Made by a program: the position numbers and the translations under genes. Below the pieces are notes generated by a model that had not been told where the DNA came from, did no database searches, and worked only from the letters and a program-made list of their open reading frames with translations. From Geodermatophilus tzadiensis (lineage in GTDB: Bacteria; Actinomycetota; Actinomycetes; Mycobacteriales; Geodermatophilaceae): 64,000 nucleotides of DNA. Of this stretch, positions 35,397-44,707 are shown piece by piece. Where the stretch lies: contig NZ_PVTG01000001.1 in NCBI RefSeq assembly GCF_003002915.1, positions 434,001-498,000 of the forward strand. Reading direction: 5' to 3'. How positions within the stretch are numbered: position 1 is the stretch's first letter; each line of letters opens with the position of its first letter.

Positions 35397-36570
35397 CGCG
35401 CAGGACGCGGTCGTCGCCCTCGCCGTTGTCGGTGGTCAGGTACAGCGCGCCGTCGCTGCCGAGCACCGGGGTGCGCACCCGGCCGTAGGTGTCCTCCAGC
35501 TCGGGCACGCGGAACTGCTCGACCAGCCGGCCGTCGTCCACCCGCAGCGCGAGCACCCCGGTGTCCTTCTGCACGCCGACCAGCAGGACGCCGTCGTAAC
35601 CGCCCCACTGCGGCCCGCTGAGGAACTCCGCGCCGCTGGTGGCGATGGTCGGGACGCCGGAGGACCAGACCGCGGCGATCGCGCCCGGGATCGCCGGGTC
35701 GGTCATCGGCACGCTCTCGTCGTAGCGCCCGCCGGCGCCGTCGGGGTCCCAGCCGTAGTTGCCGCCGGGCACCGAGAGGTTGACCTCGTCGTCGCGGTCG
35801 GAGCCCTGCTCGGCGGTGTACACCGCGCCGGTGCCCGGCTGCACGGCGATGCCCTGCACGTTGCGGTGCCCGTAGCTGAGGACCAGCCGGGTGACCGGGT
35901 CGGCGTCGCCGGCGAACGGGTTGCCGGGCGCCGGGCCGCCGGTGGCGGGGTCGACGCGCAGGACCTTGCCGGCCAGCGTGCCGAGGTCCTGCGGGTTGCT
36001 CCCGACGGCGTTGTCGCCGGTGCCGACCAGCAGCGCGCCGGTCGGGTCGAAGCGCACCCGGCAGCCGCCGTGCCGGCCGGAGGACTCGTTGACCGGGATG
36101 TCACCGACGAGGGGGTCGGCCACGCGGGTGGCCGCCGTCCACTCCTCGTCCACGGTCCAGGCGACGACCTGGATCTCCGCGCCGCCGTCCTCCTCGACGC
36201 CCTGGCAGGTGTAGAACCGCCGGTCGTCGGCGAACGCCGGGCTCAGGACCAGGCCCATGAGGCCGGTCTCGCCGTCGGCGAAGAGGTCGGAGAGGTCGGC
36301 GTCGAGCTCCCGGGCCGTGCCGTCGGGGAGGACGGCGGTCAGGCCGCCGCCGCGCTCGTCGAGCAGCAGGGTGCCGTCGGGGGCCACCGCGACGTCCCAG
36401 GGGTGGTCGAGCCCGTCGAGGACGGTCTCCACCTCCAGCGCCGGGAGCCCCGCCGTCGTCGCGCCGGCATCGGGGACGTCGGTGGCGCCCTCGTCCTCCT
36501 GGCCGCCGGGCAGGTCGCCGGTCCCGCCCGTCGAGCAGCCGGTCAGCAGGAGCACGGCGGCCAGCAGCAC
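35380..36570 (-). CDS. Lipoprotein PQQ-dependent sugar dehydrogenase-like protein
   Basis: About 396 residues. The lipobox LLTGC is followed by an acidic linker and a six-bladed beta-propeller of the soluble glucose/sorbosone dehydrogenase class: HPWDVAVAPDGTLLLDERGG, LMGLVLSPAFADDRRFYT, SSGRHGGCRVRFDPTGALLVGTGDN (split), SYGHRNVQGIA and PGGNYGWDPDGAGGRYD. True PQQ use is not provable here. The start is uncertain: GTG at 36570 leaves a very short signal peptide (VLLAAVLLLTGC), while upstream codons run through a repeat element; a GTG near 36674 with AAGGACC ahead of it would translate the whole repeat. Convergent with the previous gene. Confidence 0.75.
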   Translation of the reverse strand: MLLAAVLLLTGCSTGGTGDLPGGQEDEGATDVPDAGATTAGLPALEVETVLDGLDHPWDVAVAPDGTLLLDERGGGLTAVLPDGTARELDADLSDLFADGETGLMGLVLSPAFADDRRFYTCQGVEEDGGAEIQVVAWTVDEEWTAATRVADPLVGDIPVNESSGRHGGCRVRFDPTGALLVGTGDNAVGSNPQDLGTLAGKVLRVDPATGGPAPGNPFAGDADPVTRLVLSYGHRNVQGIAVQPGTGAVYTAEQGSDRDDEVNLSVPGGNYGWDPDGAGGRYDESVPMTDPAIPGAIAAVWSSGVPTIATSGAEFLSGPQWGGYDGVLLVGVQKDTGVLALRVDDGRLVEQFRVPELEDTYGRVRTPVLGSDGALYLTTDNGEGDDRVLRVTPIG

Positions 36571-36684
36571 GGCCCTCGTGCAGGGGCCCGCCGCGAGCGT
36601 CTGTCGGCCCCCCTGCAGGGTCCCGCCGCGAGCCTGCGAGTGGCGGGGGGCAGGGGGGTCCTTCCCGGGGGGCACGAGGGTCCT
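36571..36684 (-). repeat. Nested post-stop hairpin elements, copies B (outer) and C (inner)
   Basis: Outer element: GGCCCTCGTGC at 36571-36581 pairs with GCACGAGGGTCC at 36672-36683, and shares a 21-bp identical core with 17270-17290. In its loop sits a second element (36606-36663) with GGCCCCCCTGC / GCAGGGGGGTCC arms and the same CCCGCCGCGAGC core. The outer element starts directly behind the polyprenyl synthase stop codon. One copy therefore seems to have inserted into another. Confidence 0.8.
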
Positions 36685-36686
36685 TC

Positions 36687-37745
36687 TCAGCTCGTGCGGG
36701 TGACCACGTAGTCGCACAGCGCGGCGAGCGCCTCGCGCACCTCGCCGGCCGGGACGTCGGCGAGCGAGGCCTGGGCCCGGTCGGCGTAGTCGCGCAGCAC
36801 CTCGGTGGCGCGGGCCAGCGCCGTCGAGCCGCGCAGCAGGGTCAGCGCCTCGGCGTGCTCGCCGTCGTCGGACAGCGGGCGGGCCACCAGCTCCCGCAGC
36901 CGCTCCTCGGCCGGGTCGTCGCCGGTCAGCGCGATGAGCGCCGGCAGCGTGGCGATGCCCTCGCGCAGGTCGGTGCCCGGCGACTTCCCGGAGGCGCCGT
37001 CCTCGCTGACGATGTCGAGCAGGTCGTCGGAGAGCTGGAAGGCGACGCCGACCAGCTCGCCGAAGCGGGTGAGCGCCTCGACCAGCGCGGGCTCGACGCC
37101 GGCGAAGGTGGCGCCGAAGCGCGCCGAGGTGGCCACCAGCGAGCCGGTCTTGTCGGCGAGCACCTCGAGGTAGTGGGTCACCCGGTCCTCGCCCGGGCGC
37201 GCACCCACGGTCTCCCGGATCTGCCCGGTGACCAGCCGCTCGAAGGTCCGCGCCTGGATGCGCACCGCCTCCGGGCCGAGGTCGGCGAGGATGTCGGAGG
37301 CGCGGGCGAAGAGGAAGTCGCCGGTCAGGATGGCCACGCTGTTGGTCCACCGGCTGTTGGCGCTGGGCGCCCCGCGGCGGACGGAGGCCTCGTCCATCAC
37401 GTCGTCGTGGTACAGCGTCGCCAGGTGGGTGAGCTCGCAGACGACGGCGGCCCGGACGACGTCGGGCGCCCGGGCGTCGCCGAGCTGGGCGGCCAGCAGC
37501 GCGAGCATCGGCCGGAACCGCTTGCCCCCGGCGGCCATCAGGTGGCCGGCGGCCTCGGAGACGAACGAGTGGTCGCTGTCCACGGCGGTGGCCAGCGCGG
37601 CCTCCACCCGGGACAGCCCCTCGCCCAGGGACGCCCCGAGGGGCCCCTCGGGCAGCCAGGCCCCGACGGTGGAGGCGGGTGTGGAGATGCGGTGCCAGAC
37701 CTCGGCCGGGGCGATCCCGTCGACGGCGGCACGGGGTCCGGTCAT
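36687..37745 (-). CDS. Trans-polyprenyl diphosphate synthase (menaquinone side chain)
   Basis: 352 residues. Both aspartate-rich motifs are present: LYHDDVMDEA (first DDxxD) and LSDDLLDIV (second), with GGKRFRPML for isopentenyl diphosphate binding and GDFLFARASD. It condenses isopentenyl diphosphate into a long all-trans chain; HepT/IspB-like length is likely, but chain length cannot be set from sequence alone. ATG at 37745 overlaps the nuoN stop (TGATG), so it is the last gene of the nuo operon. Placement with complex I and the men genes supports a menaquinone role. Confidence 0.9.
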   Translation of the reverse strand: MTGPRAAVDGIAPAEVWHRISTPASTVGAWLPEGPLGASLGEGLSRVEAALATAVDSDHSFVSEAAGHLMAAGGKRFRPMLALLAAQLGDARAPDVVRAAVVCELTHLATLYHDDVMDEASVRRGAPSANSRWTNSVAILTGDFLFARASDILADLGPEAVRIQARTFERLVTGQIRETVGARPGEDRVTHYLEVLADKTGSLVATSARFGATFAGVEPALVEALTRFGELVGVAFQLSDDLLDIVSEDGASGKSPGTDLREGIATLPALIALTGDDPAEERLRELVARPLSDDGEHAEALTLLRGSTALARATEVLRDYADRAQASLADVPAGEVREALAALCDYVVTRTS

Positions 37746-39292
37746 CAACCGACGAAGATAGCCGCCTGGTCCGCCAGCCCCAGCACCGACCCGGGGACGA
37801 CGCCCAGGACCAGGGTCGCCGCCGCCGTCACCGCCAGCACGATCGTGGTGGGCAGGCCGGGCACGCCGACCGTGGGCCCGTCGGCCGCGGGCTCGGAGAA
37901 GTACATGAGCACGATCACCCGCAGGTAGAAGAACGCCGCCACCGCACTGGCCAGCAGCGCGACCAGGGCCAGCGGCCAGGCACCGTTCTCGATCGCCGCC
38001 CGGAACACGGCGAACTTGCCGGTGAAGCCGCTGGTCAGCGGGATCCCGGCCAGCGCGAGCAGGAACAGGCTCATCACCGCGGCGGTGAGCGGCGAGCGCT
38101 GCGCCAGGCCGGCCCACTGCGACAGGTGGGTGGCCTCGCCGTCACCGCTGCGCACCAGGGTGAGGACGGCGAAGGCGCCGAGCGTGGTCAGGCCGTAGGC
38201 CAGCAGGTAGAACATCGTGGCCGGGAGGCCGGAGCCCGCGGGGTCGCCGGTGCCCGGGTAGCCCAGGACGCCGGTGAGCAGGAAGCCCGCGTGGGCCACC
38301 GAGGAGTAGGCCAGCATCCGCTTGAGGTCGGTCTGGGTGAGCCCGAGGACCGCACCGACCACCATCGAGACGATGGCCACCCCGTAGACCAGGGGCCGCC
38401 AGGTCCACTCCTCCGGGCCGAAGGCGACGTAGAGCAGCCGCAGGATGGCGCCGAAGGCCGCGACCTTCGTGCAGGCGGCCATGAAGGCGGTCACCGGGGT
38501 GGGCGCGCCCTGGTAGACGTCGGGCGTCCAGGTGTGGAACGGCGCGACACTGGCCTTGAACAGCAGGCCGACGACGAGCAGCGCCAGGCCCAGCACGAGC
38601 AGCACCTCGCCGTCGCCGCCGCCCACGGCCGAGCGGACGTCGGCCAGCCGCACGCTGCCGGTGGCGCCGTAGACCAGGGCGAGGCCGTAGAGGAAGAACG
38701 CCGAGGCGAACGCGCCGAGCAGGAAGTACTTGACCGCCGCCTCCTGCGAGAGCAGCCGGCGCCGGCGGGCCAGCCCACTGATCAGGTACAGCGGCAGGCT
38801 GAGCACCTCGAGGGCGATGAACATGACGAGCAGGTCGTTGGCCGCGACGAACAGCATCATCCCGCCGACGGCGAACAGCGTCAGCGGGTAGACCTCGGTC
38901 TGCACCCGCTGCACGGTGAGCAGCTCCCGGTCGCGGGGGCTGCCCGCCGGCACGGCCGCGGAGACGACGAACGCCGAGCGGGCCGGGTCGAGGTTGCGCT
39001 CGGCGAACATCAGCACCGACAGGGCCGCCAGCCCGGCGATGGTGGCCTGCAGGAAGACGGCGGCGCCGTCGACGGCGAGTGCGCCGCCCGCGGTCACCTC
39101 CGCGGTGCCGGCCAGCAGCAGCGTGCTGACCAGCCCGCCGAGGGTGCCGACCAACGCGACGGTCACCTGCACCGGGTGGCGGCTCTCCCGTGGGCCGAAC
39201 GCCTCGACCAGCACGCCGGTGCAGGCGGCGCCGAAGACGAACAGCAGCGGGGTGAGCGCGGCCAGCGAGAGGTCGGGGGCCTCGATGGACAT
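37745..39292 (-). CDS. nuoN: NADH-quinone oxidoreductase subunit N
   Basis: 515 residues with about 14 membrane helices; one of three antiporter-like proton-pumping subunits. KASVAPFHTWTPDVYQGAPTPVTAFMAACTKVAAFG (split) holds the conserved lysines and the discontinuous helix, and GLTQTDLKRMLAYSSVAHAGF is the second signature. ATG at 39292 overlaps the nuoM stop by one base (TGATG), and its own stop overlaps the polyprenyl synthase ATG the same way. Confidence 0.97.
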   Translation of the reverse strand: MSIEAPDLSLAALTPLLFVFGAACTGVLVEAFGPRESRHPVQVTVALVGTLGGLVSTLLLAGTAEVTAGGALAVDGAAVFLQATIAGLAALSVLMFAERNLDPARSAFVVSAAVPAGSPRDRELLTVQRVQTEVYPLTLFAVGGMMLFVAANDLLVMFIALEVLSLPLYLISGLARRRRLLSQEAAVKYFLLGAFASAFFLYGLALVYGATGSVRLADVRSAVGGGDGEVLLVLGLALLVVGLLFKASVAPFHTWTPDVYQGAPTPVTAFMAACTKVAAFGAILRLLYVAFGPEEWTWRPLVYGVAIVSMVVGAVLGLTQTDLKRMLAYSSVAHAGFLLTGVLGYPGTGDPAGSGLPATMFYLLAYGLTTLGAFAVLTLVRSGDGEATHLSQWAGLAQRSPLTAAVMSLFLLALAGIPLTSGFTGKFAVFRAAIENGAWPLALVALLASAVAAFFYLRVIVLMYFSEPAADGPTVGVPGLPTTIVLAVTAAATLVLGVVPGSVLGLADQAAIFVG

Positions 39293-40977
39293 CAGTCGGT
39301 CCCCTCGGAGGAGTCGGAGGTGCCGGCGCCGACGTCGCTCATCGTGGCGGCGACGGCCGGCTCGATCAGCCGGATCAGCGGCTGCGGGTAGACGCCGAGC
39401 ACCAGCACCAGCGCCACGAGCGGGGCGACGACGGCCACCTCACGGCGGGACAGGTCGCGCACGCGGGTGGCGGCGCCGGCGGCCCGGGTGAGCGTCGCCG
39501 TGCCGGTCGCCGTGCCGGTCGCCGTCCCCGTCGCCGTCGCGGTGGCCGCGGTGGCGCCGCCGGCCGGGTGGCCGCCGTCCGCGGGTCCGGCACCGGGGGT
39601 GCCGGCGTCGGGGGTCCCGGCGTCGGCAGCGGCGAACAGCACGCCGCGCGGCGGGCCGTGCATCGTCCGTTGGTAGAGCAGCAGCACGTAGAGCGCGGCC
39701 AGCACGATGCCCACGGTGGCCAGCACGGTGAAGACCGGCCGGGTCGGGAACGAGCCGATGAGGACGAGGAACTCGCTGACGAAGCTGTTGGTGCCCGGCA
39801 GCGCCAGCGAGGCGAGCCCCGCGATCAGGAACACCCCGGCCAGCTTCGGCGCGTGCGCGGCCACGCCGCCGTAGTCGCCGACCAGCCGCGACCCGCCGCG
39901 GGCGATGAGCATCCCGACGACGAGGAACAGCAGGCCGGTGGCGATGCCGTGGTTGACCATGTACAGCACCGCGCCCGTGGCGGCCTCGGTGGTGAAGGCG
40001 AAGACACCGAGCGCGATGAACCCGAAGTGCGCGATCGAGGTGTAGCTGACCAGCCGCTTCATGTCGCTCTGCCCCATCGCCAGCAGCGCGGCGTAGAGGA
40101 CGCCGGCGACGGCGAGCACGAGCACCAGCGGTGCGAACTCCCGCGACGCGTCGGGGAACAGCGGCAGGCAGTAGCGGAGGAAGCCGAAGGTGCCCACCTT
40201 GTCCAGGACGCCGACCAGCAGCACCGCGCCGCCGATCGGGGCCTCGGCACCGGTGTCGGGCAGCCAGGTGTGCAGCGGCACCAGCGGCGCCTTGATGGCG
40301 AAGGCGACGAAGAAGCCGAGGAACAGCAGCCGCTGCGCGGTGGGGTCGATCTGGAGGTCGTTGAGCGCGGTGAAGGAGAAGGTGCCCTCCCCCGCGGCCT
40401 CGCTGACCACGTAGAGCCCGATGACGGCGGCGAGCATGACCAGCCCGCCCACCAGGCTGTAGAGGAAGAACTTCACCGCCGCGTACTGCCGCCGCGGGCC
40501 GCCGAAGCTGCCCACGATGAAGTACACCGGGACCAGCATCGCCTCGAAGAAGACGTAGAAGAGGAACACGTCGGTGGCGGCGAAGACGCCGACCATGCAC
40601 GCCTCGAGCAGCAGCAGCCAGGCGAAGAAGGTGCGCATCGAGCGGCGCCCGGGCGAGGTGTCCCGCCAGGAGGCCAGCACCACCACCGGCACCAGGACGC
40701 CGACCAGCAGCAGCATGACCAGCGCGATGCCGTCGACGCCCAGGGCGAAGTCGACGCCGAAGCCCGGGATCCAGGACACCGAGCTGGTCAGCTGGAAGCG
40801 CTCGCCGTCGGGGTCGAAGGCGAGGGTGGCCAGCACGGCCAGGACCAGCACGAGCAGGCTCACGCCGAGGGTGGCCTGCTTGGCCGTGGCCTCCCGGTCG
40901 CCGGGGAGCGCGGCGACGGCGGCGGCGCCCACCGCGGGCACCACCAGCATCGCGAGCAGCAGCAGGGAGTCGCTCAC
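39292..40977 (-). CDS. nuoM: NADH-quinone oxidoreductase subunit M with a Thr/Ala-rich insertion
   Basis: 561 residues from GTG at 40977. Antiporter-like subunit with FFEAMLVPVYFIVGSFGG, KAPLVPLHTWLPDTGAEAPIGGAVLLVGVLDKVGTFG (split) and GQSDMKRLVSYTSIAHFGF. Between the last two membrane helices (about residues 450-500) lies a low-complexity stretch: DAGTPDAGTPGAG, then Thr-Ala/Thr-Gly repeats. It is encoded by a short DNA repeat (39493-39556) and probably forms a disordered loop. About 60 residues longer than common NuoM. The gap to nuoL is 55 bp. Confidence 0.96.
   Translation of the reverse strand: MSDSLLLLAMLVVPAVGAAAVAALPGDREATAKQATLGVSLLVLVLAVLATLAFDPDGERFQLTSSVSWIPGFGVDFALGVDGIALVMLLLVGVLVPVVVLASWRDTSPGRRSMRTFFAWLLLLEACMVGVFAATDVFLFYVFFEAMLVPVYFIVGSFGGPRRQYAAVKFFLYSLVGGLVMLAAVIGLYVVSEAAGEGTFSFTALNDLQIDPTAQRLLFLGFFVAFAIKAPLVPLHTWLPDTGAEAPIGGAVLLVGVLDKVGTFGFLRYCLPLFPDASREFAPLVLVLAVAGVLYAALLAMGQSDMKRLVSYTSIAHFGFIALGVFAFTTEAATGAVLYMVNHGIATGLLFLVVGMLIARGGSRLVGDYGGVAAHAPKLAGVFLIAGLASLALPGTNSFVSEFLVLIGSFPTRPVFTVLATVGIVLAALYVLLLYQRTMHGPPRGVLFAAADAGTPDAGTPGAGPADGGHPAGGATAATATATGTATGTATGTATLTRAAGAATRVRDLSRREVAVVAPLVALVLVLGVYPQPLIRLIEPAVAATMSDVGAGTSDSSEGTD
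39493..39556. repeat. Hexamer/12-mer repeat inside nuoM
   Basis: Repeats of GTCGCC, GTGCCG and variants, read on the minus strand as Thr-Ala and Thr-Gly pairs (NuoM residues about 474-495). All units are multiples of 3, so the frame is kept. Likely prone to length change. Confidence 0.8.
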
Positions 40978-41032
40978 GCCGGGCTCCTGAACGTCGTTCC
41001 GTCGGTCGTCGTCTCGTCGGGCACGGGTCCGC

Positions 41033-42937
41033 TCACCCGGCCGTCACCGCCAGCAGGGCCCCGGCCACGACCACCGCGCCGCCGAGCATGCCGAGGGCGT
41101 AGGACCGGACGAAGCCGGTCTGCGCGCGGCCCAGCCGGGAGGAGGAGCCCCCCAGGGTGGCGGCGAGGCCGTTGACCGCGCCGTCGACCCCGCGGTTGTC
41201 GACCCACACCAGCGCGCGGGTCAGCCACTGCCCGGGCCGCATGAACAGCGACTCGTTGACCGCGTCGGCGTAGAGGGCGCGGCGGGCGGCGCGGGTGACC
41301 GGCGAGACCCGCTCGGGCGCGACCACCGGGATCTCGCGGCGGCCGACGAACAGCCACGCGGCGAGGACGCCGACCAGCATCACCGCGGTCACCACGATCC
41401 CGACGACGGCGGGGGCGACCACGTGCTCGGCCTCCTCGGGGGCGCCGAACACCGGGGCCAGCCACTCGTCGAGCGGGAACACGTTGACCAGCAGGAAGCC
41501 GGCGGCCACCGAGCCGACGGCGAGCACGACCATCGGCGCGGTCATCACCGACGGCGACTCGTGCGGGTGGACGTCGTCGGTCCACCGCGGCCGGCCCAGG
41601 AACGTCATGAGCATCAGCCGGGTCATGTAGAAGGCGGTCAGCCCGGCGCCGGTGACCGCGACCGCGCCCAGCAGCCAGCCCGACGTCCCGCCCCGGTCCA
41701 GCGCCGCCTCGATGATGGCGTCCTTGGTCCAGTAGCCGGACAGGAAGGGGAAGCCGATGAGCGCCAGGTAGCCGAGGCCGAACGTGACGAAGGTGACCGG
41801 TAGCCTGCGGGCCAGCCCGCCGAAGCGGCGCATGTCCACCTGGTCGTTCATCGCGTGCATGACCGACCCGGCGCCGAGGAACAGCCCGGCCTTGAAGAAG
41901 CCGTGGGTGAGCAGGTGGGCGATGCCGGCCGCGTAGCCGACGGGGCCGAGGCCCACCGCCAGGAACATGTAGCCGATCTGGCTGACCGTGGAGTAGGCCA
42001 GCACCTTCTTGATGTCGTCGTACGCGCAGCCGACGACCGCCCCGATCAGCAGGGTGACCGCGCCGACGGCGAGGACGACGGTGCGGGCGGTCGGCGTCAG
42101 GTCGTAGATCGGCGCCGATCGGGCGATGAGGTAGACGCCGGCGGTGACCATCGTGGCGGCGTGGATGAGCGCCGAGACCGGCGTCGGGCCCTCCATGGCG
42201 TCGGGCAGCCACGCCTGCAGCGGGAACTGGCCGGACTTGCCGCAGGCACCGAGCAGGAGCAGCAGGCCGATGGCCGTGACGGTGCCGGCGGCCAGGGTGC
42301 CGATGCCGCCGAAGACGCCCTCGTAGCTCACCGTGCCGAGCTGGGCGAACATCACGAAGATCGCCAGGGCCAGGCCGACGTCGCCGACCCGGTTCATGAT
42401 GAACGCCTTCTTGGCGGCGGTGGCGGCGGCCGGGCGCTCGTGCCAGAAGGCGATCAGCAGGTAGGACGCCAGGCCCACGCCCTCCCAGCCGACGTAGAGG
42501 GCCACGTAGTTGTCGCCGAGGACGAGCAGCAGCATCGCCGCGACGAACAGGTTGAGGTAGGCGAAGAACCGGCGGCGGCGCGGGTCGTGCGCCATGTAGC
42601 CGATCGAGTAGACGTGGATCAGCGCGCCCACACCGGTGATCAGCAGCACGAACGTCGCCGACAGCGGGTCGATCAGCAGCCCGGCCTGCACGTCGAGGTC
42701 GCCGACGCCGATGAAGGTGAACAGGTCCACGGCGACCGAGCGCTGGTCGCTGCCAGCCAGCGCGACGGTGCACAGCAGCCCGACGACGAAGGCGGCGACG
42801 ACGGTCGCCGTCCCCAGCAGGTGGCCGAAGCGGTCGGTGCGGCGGCCACCCAGCAGGAGCACCGCGGCGCCGAGCAGCGGCAGCGCGATCACCAGCCAGG
42901 AGGCCGAGAGCAGTCCGTCGGCGGCGACGGTGTCCAT
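41033..42937 (-). CDS. nuoL: NADH-quinone oxidoreductase subunit L
   Basis: 634 residues, with about 16 membrane helices and the long lateral helix expected near the C-terminus. Signatures: [55 protein letters not shown] (split) and [24 protein letters not shown] at 42937 ([14 protein letters not shown]), 14 bp after nuoK. The C-terminal [18 protein letters not shown] is normal. Confidence 0.97.
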   Translation of the reverse strand: MDTVAADGLLSASWLVIALPLLGAAVLLLGGRRTDRFGHLLGTATVVAAFVVGLLCTVALAGSDQRSVAVDLFTFIGVGDLDVQAGLLIDPLSATFVLLITGVGALIHVYSIGYMAHDPRRRRFFAYLNLFVAAMLLLVLGDNYVALYVGWEGVGLASYLLIAFWHERPAAATAAKKAFIMNRVGDVGLALAIFVMFAQLGTVSYEGVFGGIGTLAAGTVTAIGLLLLLGACGKSGQFPLQAWLPDAMEGPTPVSALIHAATMVTAGVYLIARSAPIYDLTPTARTVVLAVGAVTLLIGAVVGCAYDDIKKVLAYSTVSQIGYMFLAVGLGPVGYAAGIAHLLTHGFFKAGLFLGAGSVMHAMNDQVDMRRFGGLARRLPVTFVTFGLGYLALIGFPFLSGYWTKDAIIEAALDRGGTSGWLLGAVAVTGAGLTAFYMTRLMLMTFLGRPRWTDDVHPHESPSVMTAPMVVLAVGSVAAGFLLVNVFPLDEWLAPVFGAPEEAEHVVAPAVVGIVVTAVMLVGVLAAWLFVGRREIPVVAPERVSPVTRAARRALYADAVNESLFMRPGQWLTRALVWVDNRGVDGAVNGLAATLGGSSSRLGRAQTGFVRSYALGMLGGAVVVAGALLAVTAG

Positions 42938-42951
42938 GTCCCCGGCTCCCG

Positions 42952-43251
42952 TCAGTACTTGAGCAGGTTGGCGTCGTCGACCGACGCCGACCGGCGGGTC
43001 CGGTAGATCGACATGATGATCGCCAGGCCGACGACGACCTCGGCGGCGGCCACGACCATGACGAAGAAGGCCATGATCTGGCCGTCGATGGTCCCGGTGG
43101 CCCGGGCGAAGGTGACCAGCGTCAGGTTGACCGAGTTGAGCATCAGCTCGACGCACATGAACACGACGATCGCGTTGCGGCGCACCAGGACGCCGACCGC
43201 GCCGATGGTGAACAGGATCGCCGCGAGCACGAGGTAGTGCGTCAGCGTCAT
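42952..43251 (-). CDS. nuoK: NADH-quinone oxidoreductase subunit K
   Basis: 99 residues with three membrane helices; carries [16 protein letters not shown] with the conserved Glu and [17 protein letters not shown] with the second Glu of the proton path. ATG overlaps the nuoJ stop (ATGA). Confidence 0.97.
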   Translation of the reverse strand: MTLTHYLVLAAILFTIGAVGVLVRRNAIVVFMCVELMLNSVNLTLVTFARATGTIDGQIMAFFVMVVAAAEVVVGLAIIMSIYRTRRSASVDDANLLKY

Positions 43252-44060
43252 CGCGGGCCCTCCAGGCTGCCCAGCGAGGCGTCGGGGCTGCCCAGCTGGC
43301 CGCGGCCGGTGGGGCGCGGCATCTGCTCGACCTCCTGGGCCTCGATGCCGGTGGCGACGGTCTCCTCGGCGGTGCTGCCGTCGGGCAGCAGCGCGGGCGC
43401 AGCGACGGAGTTGGCGCGGGCGTACACGCCGGGGCCGGGGTACGTCTGCGGCCGGTCGGTGAGGAAGCGGGCCCGGGAGAGCTCCTTCTGGGTCTGCCGG
43501 GTGCCGGGCTCGCGCTCGATGTGGGCCAGCACCATGGCGCCGACGGCGGCGGTGATCAGCAGCGCGCTGGTCACCTCGAAGGCCAGCAGGTACCGGGTGA
43601 ACAGCACCTCGGCGATCCCCTCGATGTTGCCCCGCCCGCCCTGGTCGCCCAGCCCGGCGGCCGCGGTGTCCTGCGTGGCGCGGGCGATGCCGGCGCCGAC
43701 CAGGCCGGCGAACCCGACGCCGAGCACGATCGCGGCCACCCGCTGCCCGCGCAGGGTCTCCACGACGGAGTCCGAGGAGTCGCGGCCGACCAGCATGAGC
43801 ACGAACAGGAAGAGGATCATGATCGCGCCGGTGTAGACGATGATCTGCACCGCGCCGAGGAAGGGCGCCGACTGCACGACGTAGAAGACGCCCAGCGTCA
43901 GCATGGTGTTGACCAGCCACAGCGCCGAGTGGACGGCGTTGCGGCTGAACACCATGCCGAGCGCGCCGGCCAGCGCGATCGGGCCGAGCACCCAGAAGAC
44001 GACGGCCTCCCCGGTGCCCAGCTGCACCGAGGTGTCGGCGGCCGCGGCGACGACGCTCAT
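43248..44060 (-). CDS. nuoJ: NADH-quinone oxidoreductase subunit J
   Basis: 270 residues; five membrane helices with [22 protein letters not shown], the helix containing the key pi-bulge region in complex I. After the last helix (about residue 190) there is a hydrophilic tail of about 80 residues with [23 protein letters not shown], longer than the E. coli protein. ATG at 44060 overlaps the nuoI stop. Confidence 0.95.
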   Translation of the reverse strand: MSVVAAAADTSVQLGTGEAVVFWVLGPIALAGALGMVFSRNAVHSALWLVNTMLTLGVFYVVQSAPFLGAVQIIVYTGAIMILFLFVLMLVGRDSSDSVVETLRGQRVAAIVLGVGFAGLVGAGIARATQDTAAAGLGDQGGRGNIEGIAEVLFTRYLLAFEVTSALLITAAVGAMVLAHIEREPGTRQTQKELSRARFLTDRPQTYPGPGVYARANSVAAPALLPDGSTAEETVATGIEAQEVEQMPRPTGRGQLGSPDASLGSLEGPR

Positions 44061-44707
44061 GCCCGCTCCGCCGTGACCGGCTCGGCCGCCGAGCCCCGCT
44101 CGGGCTCGCGCACGTAGTACGCCTTCTCGTCCTCGCCCAGGCGCATGGCGTGCGGCGGGGCCTCCATGCCCGGCAGCAGCGGGGCCATGAGCTGCTCCTT
44201 GGTGTAGATCAGGTCGCCCCGGTTGTCGTCGGCCAGCTCGAAGTCGTTGCTCATGGTCAGCGAGCGGGTCGGGCAGGCCTCGATGCACAGGCCGCAGAAG
44301 ATGCAGCGCAGGTAGTTGATCTGGTAGACGCGGCCGTAGCGCTCACCGGGGCTGTAGCGCTCGTCCTCGGTGTTGTCGCCGCCCTCGACGTAGATGGCGT
44401 CGGCCGGGCACGCCCACGCGCACAGCTCGCAGCCGACGCACTTCTCCAGCCCGTCGGGGTGCCGGTTGAGCACGTGCCGCCCGTGGTAGCGCGGCTTGGT
44501 CACCTTGGGCGTCTCGGGGTACTGCTCGGTGGTCACCTTCTTGAACATCTGGCCGAAGGTGACGCCGAAGCCCTGGCCCGGCGCCGGGAGCAGGCTGCGC
44601 CGCGCCGGTGCCGCGCCGCCCCCGCCGCCGGCGCGCTCGACCGCGCCCCGCGACGCCTGCGCCAGCCCCTTCTCCTGGCCGGTCGTCATCGGGTCCTGCT
44701 CAGGCAT
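44057..44707 (-). CDS. nuoI: NADH-quinone oxidoreductase subunit I (two 4Fe-4S clusters)
   Basis: 216 residues from ATG at 44707, with GGAGG 6 nt upstream. The two ferredoxin motifs [12 protein letters not shown] and [12 protein letters not shown] bind clusters N6a and N6b, which pass electrons to NuoB. A 50-residue Gly/Ala-rich N-terminal extension precedes the conserved [20 protein letters not shown]. The start lies 8 bp inside the nuoH gene. Confidence 0.97.
   Translation of the reverse strand: MPEQDPMTTGQEKGLAQASRGAVERAGGGGGAAPARRSLLPAPGQGFGVTFGQMFKKVTTEQYPETPKVTKPRYHGRHVLNRHPDGLEKCVGCELCAWACPADAIYVEGGDNTEDERYSPGERYGRVYQINYLRCIFCGLCIEACPTRSLTMSNDFELADDNRGDLIYTKEQLMAPLLPGMEAPPHAMRLGEDEKAYYVREPERGSAAEPVTAERA

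Noticed and set aside
36571-36684. Insertion-sequence ends
   Set aside because: Inverted repeats are present, but there is no transposase gene and the whole element is under 120 bp; kept only as a REP-like element.
39493-39556. Short regular repeats resembling a small CRISPR or VNTR array
   Set aside because: Units are 6-12 bp with no unique spacers and lie in frame inside nuoM, so this is a coding microsatellite.
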